Part shown: positions 57,657 to 64,000 of the stretch, in pieces | How positions within the stretch are numbered: the stretch's first letter is position 1 | How the letters are laid out: each line of letters begins with the position of its first letter | Assembly: GCA_037367405.1 (NCBI GenBank) | Contig: JAZKJV010004145.1 | Location: 248,001-312,000 of the forward strand | Length of the DNA stretch: 64,000 bases | Origin: Ottelia alismoides | Taxonomy: Eukaryota > Streptophyta > Magnoliopsida > Alismatales > Hydrocharitaceae | Reading direction: 5' to 3' | Notes under the pieces: generated by a model | Databases searched by the model: none | The model's input: the letters and a program-made list of their open reading frames with translations, nothing else | What the model was told of the DNA's origin: nothing | Program-made: the position numbers and the translations under genes

Positions 57657-58866
57657 TGTTGGACATTTGAGCCCCGAGCGAACCATTCTGACAATAAATC
57701 TTATTGTAACATATATGTTTATCAATAAAAGTTATTGATGTTTCACTCCCTTTCTGAAATTAATGAATGCACTATAAGGTCCCTCTCTACAATTAGGATT
57801 ATGTGCCATGGCCATCTTGATGATCATATAGCTGTTGATTCATTAAATGAATCATAGAGGCTGGTGTTTGGATGAATATCTAAGGTGTTAGATGGAGGAC
57901 TCATCAAGCACGGTCAAATGATTGTTAAGAGATGATCTCCAGCTTGAGTAGGAGTTGGCAATCCTTTCTCACAAAGGTTGATATCAGACCGACCTCTTGA
58001 TGCAGGTCCTTGATGAATCTCGGATTCATCACTCTAAATCTCATTTATTAAGCTCAAATCCCTCAAAATCAACAGCATATCTGCATCTATTCTACATAAT
58101 TAGCATTCATGCTTGTTTTTCATAAAAATGGCATTTTATCCATAATTTCTGCATAAAATAAGAAGCCAAAAATCCAAGCCAAAAATGATATGTAAATAGC
58201 CTAAATTCCCCCATTTTTAACTCCTTCATGCTAACACCGCATGACCCAAAACCACTTCCATTGTGTACATATTACTAACAAGAATAAATGAAAAATACAA
58301 AAAAATCACTAACCCAAATAAGTGGACCAAAACCCCAAACCCTAGTTTCAGGATTTTCGGACTAAAAGCCACATATCTTCTCCATTGAGTGTCCGATTTG
58401 ATCCTACTCACTTTGAACTAATGCACATTCAATTACCTTCAATACAAGACCAAGTTCAAGTGAATCGGAGCTCATATGTAAAAGTTGGGTTTTGGGCCTC
58501 TTGTACATTGTATAATTTGGTTTTTGACCTTGTATTTTATGTATATATTTTCTTTATCATTAAAAATACAAAAAAAATGAATTAGGTGTCTTTTATTTAT
58601 CTTTAATTTTTCCATATTTTTCTAGATTTTTTTATATATTTAAAAATGACAAAAAAAATTAGAAAATCCCAAAATCAAGGTATTCTATGTACATGGGATA
58701 CCCCAAAAATTCACTTTTTACATTTGACCGATTTTGGTTTTGATGTCTTCATAAAAGTTGTAGATCTCGTCGAGACGAGCATTTTTTGTGAAGGAATTTT
58801 TTTGATCCGAGGTCATTTGCTATTTCTTTCTGATTTTAAAAAAGAATTTTTCTTTGATTTTTCTGG

Positions 58867-58907
58867 TGCTGACACGTGGCAGCCCCAGAGGCCGCCACGT
58901 GTCAGCA
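58867..58907. promoter_or_regulatory. U3 hairpin in solo LTR S2
   Basis: TGCTGACACGTGGC (58,867-58,880) pairs perfectly with GCCACGTGTCAGCA (58,894-58,907) around a 13-base loop. Each arm contains a CACGTG box core. It corresponds to the hairpin at 24,300-24,336 in element B, with paired changes. Confidence 0.75.
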
Positions 58908-58964
58908 GTTTTTGGACTTTTTATTTATCTGTTTTTATAAAAAAAATAAATAAAAAAAAACCAC

Positions 58965-59010
58965 GCACGTGCAGTGCACGTGCCTCCCCCGCACGCGCAC
59001 TGCACGTGCG
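58965..59010. repeat. G-box palindromes upstream of the S2 promoter
   Basis: GCACGTGCAGTGCACGTGC (58,965-58,983) is a near-perfect palindrome, and a second palindromic pair follows at 58,990-59,010 (CGCACGCGC...GCACGTGCG). CACGTG is the plant G-box core. Three further palindromes of this kind occur downstream of the TATA box. Confidence 0.75.
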
Positions 59011-59263
59011 CCCGCGCCCTCTTTTGAACCTCCCAGCGCGCCACTTGGCCCATCCTGGGCCGTTTGATCTCGGACGATCGAACGGCCTGGAACCCATCGT
59101 CTTCCCCAACGGAATCCCCGACTTCTCCGCCTCCTTCCGCAACTGCCTCGCCGCCCCTCCTCTGATCTCGCCAACGGCCGCCGCCCCTCCTCCAACGGTC
59201 GACCCGAGTCCTCCGCCCTCCATCTTCGCATCTCCACCAACTACCCCACGCATCTCCTCGACC

Positions 59264-59271
59264 TATAAAAG
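59264..59271 (+). promoter_or_regulatory. Putative TATA box of solo LTR S2
   Basis: TATAAAAG lies about 360 bases after the U3 hairpin and in front of a GC-rich region, the best TATA match among the LTRs of this window. Confidence 0.6.
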
Positions 59272-59631
59272 AACCCTGGCGACCCCCCAAGACCCCCATC
59301 CGCCGATGGAGCGTCGAGAGGTTCGGTAGTGATAGCCCGGACCCTCCTTGACTTCGACGAGATCCGGCCGCCTCCCCCACGGCCGTCGCAGCGCTGCATC
59401 GGCCTAGCTGCTCAGCTCCTCCTCCTGCGTCGAGCCCCCACGTCTTCTTCTCCGACAATCAACTACGACTCCGCCATCCCCCGCCACTCCGCCTCGGCCG
59501 TGTGTCGGCCACAACGACGCCACCGCCTTCTCCTCCGCCTCGCCGCCCGACAACAGCGCCACCAACATCAGCCCCCGCCGGGCCCCCGCCACTCCGCCTT
59601 CGACCATCGGGCGTTGGACCCAAGGTCCCCC

Positions 59632-59798
59632 GCACGTGCTTCGCACGTGCATGGGAAACTTCGTCAGCACACAACATCCCAAGGGGTCACGTGCTGCGCA
59701 CGTGCCCCTTGGGTAAATTGCAGGAGACCCCCGGTCCTCCTTCTATATCACGCGCCAGTCCACCTACTAGAGGGCACGTGCTACGTACGTGCCCCTCT
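59632..59798. repeat. Three G-box hairpins downstream of the S2 promoter
   Basis: GCACGTGCTTCGCACGTGC lies at 59,632-59,650. A longer hairpin at 59,678-59,712 has arms CCAAGGGG(T)CACGTGC and GCACGTGCCCCTTGG, and a third lies at 59,769-59,798 with arms AGAGGGCACGT and ACGTGCCCCTCT. The last two are each followed by a similar AATTGCAGGA motif, so they look like a diverged tandem unit of about 90 bases. Confidence 0.8.
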
Positions 59799-62136
59799 GG
59801 AATAATTGCAGGATCGCCCCCACACATCCTGGTAATTGCACGTAGGTCCCCCACTGTTCTGCATTTTTATTTTTATTTATTTATTTAAATTGCATATTTA
59901 CCCCTGTGTTCCCCCGTAACTTTAGACCTTTTTATTGCATTATTTGATTTATTTAAAAATAGCACTCTGTTCTTCATGTAATTCTCTACATCCGGACATA
60001 TTGCGACCATTTTTGTGATTGACGGTTAATTAATAAATAATTGTTTTGTAGAAATTGGTATCTTTTGCCCAATCTGTGCTATTAAATTTGCCATTGATGA
60101 ACCGTTGCTCTAAAAATCCCCGAAAAATCACATGTTGTAGATATTATTTTGCTTGACATTGTACCCAAAAATCTTTGCATTTGCTTGTATAACTTGCTCT
60201 GTAAAAATTATTTTGCATCTTTCAGTGTTTAATTTTTAATAGGTATTAAACCCCACATTTATGAGGTTTAGGATTTTCCTGAGATCCATCACCTAGTGAT
60301 AGATCTTAAATAATATTATCTCTTGAAAATAAGTAGGTTTAATATTTATTATAATTAAATATTGAAAATCATTCTGTTTGCATTTAAAAATTCATAAAAA
60401 ATTCATCTTGCATCCAAAAATTCCAAAAAATTACAGTGCATTCATTTCATCATCATTTACATTATGGCCAATTTTCATATTTTTCAGACATCGTTTGATT
60501 GAAATTTACATTTTAGTCCCTAAAATAGGCCGCAATTGCATTTTGCGTCCCTCATTTGCATTAAAAATTCCAAAAAAAAGACCGCCTTGGAAACCGAACA
60601 CGAAATTGGATAGACATATCTCTAGGTTGTTCCTTTGCCTCCTTGTGACCGACCTTGGGACTTGCTCAAGTAAAATAAACATAAAAACCACTTTATTAAA
60701 ATTGATTAAGATTTTGTGGTTATTTCTTGACCGTTTCCGATCGCCGCCTACAACGAACGACTCATTAATTATTTTTCACTCGACGAATAAAAACAACTTT
60801 TTAATGCGGCATTTTTGGGCTCGTCAGTCCTCTACATGGGAATGGTGATTCGGAGGTGTCAAATTAGTTAGGTCAATGGGTTGACTTAACGAGATCGAGA
60901 TAACCTAAGTCCTATGGTGAATGCTGTCACAGCATAGGCACGCATCCTCTGACCGGAGACAGATGTATTACTATATGTCTGAGTACGTACATTTGGCAGA
61001 CCAGTAGGTTGATGGCCTAACCAAGATCTATACATCGGCGAGCTGGTGTGCATATAAGGGCATATGAGTAATACGATCTCTCAAAGGGATCTTACAGGTT
61101 CACTTATGAATCGGAAGACATGAGCTCACTCATGAGATATTGGAAACGATCAAATTCCTTGCATGGTCATCCTGCTTTGGAAGCATGACATGAATTTGAA
61201 GGTATGATATATGCTTTGGGAAAGCATATGATCGATACCGACTCCCAATGACCAAGATTGAGAAACTTAGTGATCAAACCCTGGAGAAGACATTGTAAAA
61301 TTGATCTTAATATTTAGGTTGATCATAGATCTTCCAGTATGCAGGATGTACATGTATTGGGAATACCCGAGGGTGATGTGATCATAAACGATTGTATAAC
61401 CATGATGCTTCCATTCCGAGGGAGTGATGAAACAGATCTGGATTTTAGTGACTCCTCTCAGTAGAGAAGCAATCTGATCTTGGTCCAAATATTGGACATT
61501 GGTCTAAATGAGATTCAGATGCAATAAGAAGATTAGATTTGCGGTCTTGATTTAATCAAGCATCTGTGGGAGGTCTGTAAGATCTGGATTCGAGATGAGA
61601 TCTCAACATCCAAGTCGCTGTACGTGGAACAAAACAATCACCCTGTCCTTATCTCTAAGTATTTACGGAGAAAGTACATTATTCTTGAAAGGGTTCAAGA
61701 ATAACTCATTTGATGAATTATGTATCCAAGAAATAAGGACTTGATGATTAAATGAGAATTAATTATCAAGCATAATAATATGAATGAGATTCATATTGTG
61801 AGAATGTTTATCCAAGATAATTAAATGGGATTTAATTATCAAGGATTATAGAATATGGATAGTACTATCCATAATATTTGTATATTATAAATATGATTTA
61901 TAATATATATATATATCAAGGAGAGAGAAAATTTGGGAATAATATTTGTTAATTAATAATGTGGATTGGATTCACATGAATTAATTAATTGGAAATGTAA
62001 TTTACAAATTAGTTTGGGTTGTGAATATGATTCACATATTTTTTTTTCAATGGCATGATTGAAATATTCACAAATTAATTTGGAATTAATTTGGTTAATT
62101 TTTTTGTGATAATGATTATTACAAATTCATTAAAAA

Positions 62137-62266
62137 ATAATAGTATAAAATAAAAGGGAGATAAAAACCACCAAATGAGGTGGCGTCACCAATGACATAG
62201 TCAACGGTGACGCCCCCTCATTTTTAGGGGGTGATTTGTTATCTCCCCTTTTTATTATATTATTAT
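62137..62266. repeat. Foldback insertion in Copia element 2 LTR
   Basis: The left arm (ending AGGTGGCGTCACC) and right arm (starting GGTGACGCCCCCTC) form an imperfect inverted repeat of about 55 bases each, including GGGAGATAA and TTATCTCCCC. It is absent at the corresponding point of both LTRs of Copia element 1 (near 41,240 and 45,730). It may be a small MITE-like element, but no clear target duplication is seen. Confidence 0.6.
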
Positions 62267-62453
62267 CTCTTAATAATTGATTTATGTTAAATTAAATTAT
62301 GTTTATGATAATACAACATAATTTTTATTTAATATAAGTTAATGTTGTTGGTTTTTAACCAATAACAATCATGGCCATTGATTAATACATAGATCAACTT
62401 GGTCGTTGGATCTATGTGTCCCATGGATTTAGATCCATTGGATCCCGAACTAA

Positions 62454-62461
62454 TATATAAG
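62454..62461 (+). promoter_or_regulatory. Putative TATA box of Copia element 2 LTR
   Basis: TATATAAG lies about 60 bases before a CTCTCTCTC run, the same arrangement as in Copia element 1 on the minus strand. Confidence 0.5.
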
Positions 62462-62995
62462 TAGGGCTAGCCTAGCCTTTCAGAGGTACATAATTAAGAG
62501 TTGTACAAGGTTACTACTCTCTCTCTCTTCTTCAAGGTGGCCGACCATCTTGTATTGAGAAAGAGAGTCTCTCGTCTTCGCCTTCGACGACTCGAGGATC
62601 TCCTTCTTATTTGGGGCTGCTTTCTCTCTAGGAAGATGACGGATTTTGTTGGACGAAATCAGGAGATTTGTTGGTTGGATCTTCATTGAAGATTGCGGGA
62701 GGAACGCGTCTCATCATCGCGCCCGCAAGTGCATTCTTCGTGGATCGGACTTAAGACATGAGGATCTCTTGTTTTAGAGTTCTCATGATTACAACCACGC
62801 TTCAAGAGGTATTTCTTATACTTTGTGGTTTGATGAAACGATCTGAGAAATGTTCTCGTGATCATGTGGTTTCATCACTTGATTAAATTGTTTTTCGCTG
62901 CATCTAGCGACTAGTGTCACTAGTCGCCCCGATCGCATATGATGCGATCGACACGCTTACGTGATGAACTTTAAGGATACTCAATATCCTTCAAG

Positions 62996-63007
62996 TGGTA
63001 TCAGGGA
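62996..63007 (+). other. Primer-binding site of Copia element 2 (tRNA-iMet type)
   Basis: TGGTATCAGGGA lies two bases after the LTR end and matches TGGTATCAGAGC at 10 of 12 positions, the initiator-methionine site usual in plant Copia elements. Confidence 0.85.
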
Positions 63008-64000
63008 CTTAGGTCGAATAAGGTTTTGTATATGATCGATAGACCTAGGACGACTTGGGTTCGCGAAATTTTTGTCGCATTTCAATTTTCGCACCTCTGT
63101 CTAATTGGAATATTTCGGTATTGTTTAAATTGTTTAAACACGAAATTTGCAATTGGACTTTGTTCCACATTAAATAAGGAAACCATATATCTGAGTTTAT
63201 TTTATTTGGATTTCATTTGCTCAAGATATGGCCCTTTGAATAAACATGTATTCACTGTTGCAGGAACAACAGATATGAACATGATTAATGAATTAATTAC
63301 TGTTTTGATAAACCTCGAAATGTGTAAAATATCACTTGATTTCGTTCATAAATCAAATTGGCAATCTTAGGAAACTAATTTTGCAATTTTTGGATTGAAA
63401 TTGATCAAGATAAGTTAATTTTGGTGATTGGGGTCACTGCTGGAAATTGACAATTTTGATCATGAACCATGTGATAGTCATTCAAATATGATGATGAAAA
63501 TTAATTGTTAATTTTATGAAATACTTAGTAATAAATATTTTTGAAATATTTAAAGAGATAATTATTTCATTGAATGGCATTTGCCTAAACCAAGATGATA
63601 AGATAGTTGATCTTGATCATTAATTGGTTGACATGAAATCATCAACAAACAATTTTTTCATGAAGAACCTTAGTTTGTCCTACATTAGTTGTAGGACAAC
63701 TATTACATGAAAACCCTATTTCTTGAATATGATTGGGGATTTATTTAGCAAATCTCCTTATAATATTATCAAAATTATTTTGATATATATTATATGGTAT
63801 AATTTCGGTTGAAAAACCGATGAGCATCTCAAAGTACATGATGATCTATCTGGCATTATCCTTTCCTGAGGTGGATATGGTGCCTAGTCGGAGAGCATTG
63901 GGGTTGCGGGTTGCAACGTATGTGGTCCGTCCCACTCTCGTCGGTACTGGCCATGACAACGGGTAGGGACCCGATAATGCCGAAGAAGTCAAAGTGTATT
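63008..64000 (+). other. Copia element 2 leader (continues beyond window)
   Basis: The sequence is colinear in reverse complement with 44,250-45,148 of Copia element 1. A 114-codon frame starting at 63,026 has no domain and no matching frame in the other copy, so it is not called as a gene. Any gag would lie beyond 64,000. Confidence 0.7.

Larger units (their letters stand above)
58011..60826 (+). mobile_element. Gypsy solo LTR (S2), 2,816 bp, with perfect target duplication
   Basis: The sequence starts TGATGAATCTCGGATTCATC and ends TTTTTGGGCTCGTCA. It is flanked on both sides by GTCCT (58,006-58,010 and 60,827-60,831). The remaining flanks align end to end with the uninterrupted Copia LTRs at 45,163-47,635 and 3,674-4,069. 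No primer-binding site follows, so this is a solo LTR left by recombination between two LTRs of a former element. It has AT-rich U3, a hairpin, TATA box, GC-rich 5' region and AT-rich U5. Frames of up to 227 codons on both strands (58,646-59,888) lie in the GC-rich part and show no domain. Confidence 0.95.
57657..62993 (+). repeat. Copia element 2 5' LTR, split by S2
   Basis: The LTR starts TGTTGGACATTTGAGCCC and ends TACTCAATATCCTTCA. Without the S2 insertion and its extra target copy, its length is about 2.52 kb, close to the 2.47 kb of Copia element 1. The two parts are 57,657-58,010 and 60,832-62,993. Relative to the other copies it has an extra foldback at 62,137-62,266. Confidence 0.9.
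57657..64000 (+). mobile_element. Ty1/Copia element 2, 5' part (runs out of window)
   Basis: A 5' LTR (57,657-62,993, split by solo LTR S2) is followed by a tRNA-iMet-type primer-binding site and about 1 kb of leader. It belongs to the same family as Copia element 1 but in the opposite orientation. The bases before the LTR are GAAGA; the matching end lies outside the window. It is inserted in LTR fragment E2. Confidence 0.87.

Noticed and set aside
58646..59888. Frames of 100 to 227 codons on both strands in solo LTR S2
   Set aside because: They overlap each other in opposite directions in GC-rich DNA, lack domains, and lie wholly inside an LTR with defined ends.
63026..63370. 114-codon frame after the Copia element 2 primer-binding site as a possible gag start
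   Set aside because: The reverse-complement counterpart in Copia element 1 has no matching open frame, and no gag domain is visible.
1..64000. CRISPR array, bacterial operon or defence system
   Set aside because: No regularly spaced identical repeats, no Shine-Dalgarno-linked gene clusters and no bacterial proteins are seen. The content is plant retrotransposon sequence throughout.

Overview
This window is plant nuclear DNA made almost entirely of nested, decayed LTR retrotransposons. The clues are Athila-like Ty3/Gypsy pol proteins, primer-binding sites matching TGGCGCCGTTGCCGGGGA (the tRNA-Asp type typical of Athila, from memory), a Ty1/Copia LTR with a TGGTATCA primer-binding site, LTRs of 2.5 to 4 kb, 5-bp target duplications, and very AT-rich stretches alternating with GC-rich LTR promoters. 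It looks like heterochromatic sequence from an angiosperm with a repeat-rich genome. I cannot name the species. I found no convincing host gene, tRNA, rRNA or CRISPR array.

Layout. 1-3,673: unassigned sequence, then an Athila-like LTR remnant ending in a long inverted duplication. 3,674-4,069: a Copia LTR fragment. 4,070-33,069: Gypsy element D, reduced to an LTR piece, RT and RNase H fragments, a long 3' non-coding region and a full 3' LTR. D is interrupted by Gypsy element A (5,280-12,546; two LTRs and a leader only, TSD GTACT/GTGCT) and by Gypsy element B (12,961-26,616), the best preserved element, with recognisable gag, protease, RT, RNase H and integrase. 33,070-34,417: a minus-strand LTR fragment (E1).

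34,418-56,025: Gypsy element C, with a truncated 5' LTR, leader, gag, protease, RT, RNase H and integrase. C is interrupted by a minus-strand Copia element (40,566-47,635) and by a minus-strand solo LTR (S1, 49,684-53,765). 56,026-57,656: a second copy of the S1-type LTR (E2). 57,657 to the window end: a plus-strand Copia element whose 5' LTR is split by a Gypsy solo LTR (S2, 58,011-60,826) with a perfect GTCCT duplication.

All coding regions are pseudogenes with in-frame stops and frameshifts. The most interesting signals are non-coding. Polypurine-tract-like modules (AAGTATAGGGGG) recur behind hairpins in the 3' regions of B and D. Hairpins are conserved in the LTR U3 and beside the polypurine tract, with paired base changes. 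One LTR carries a set of CACGTG palindromes. A long inverted duplication lies near 3.4 kb. The internal deletion of A shows copied filler DNA.
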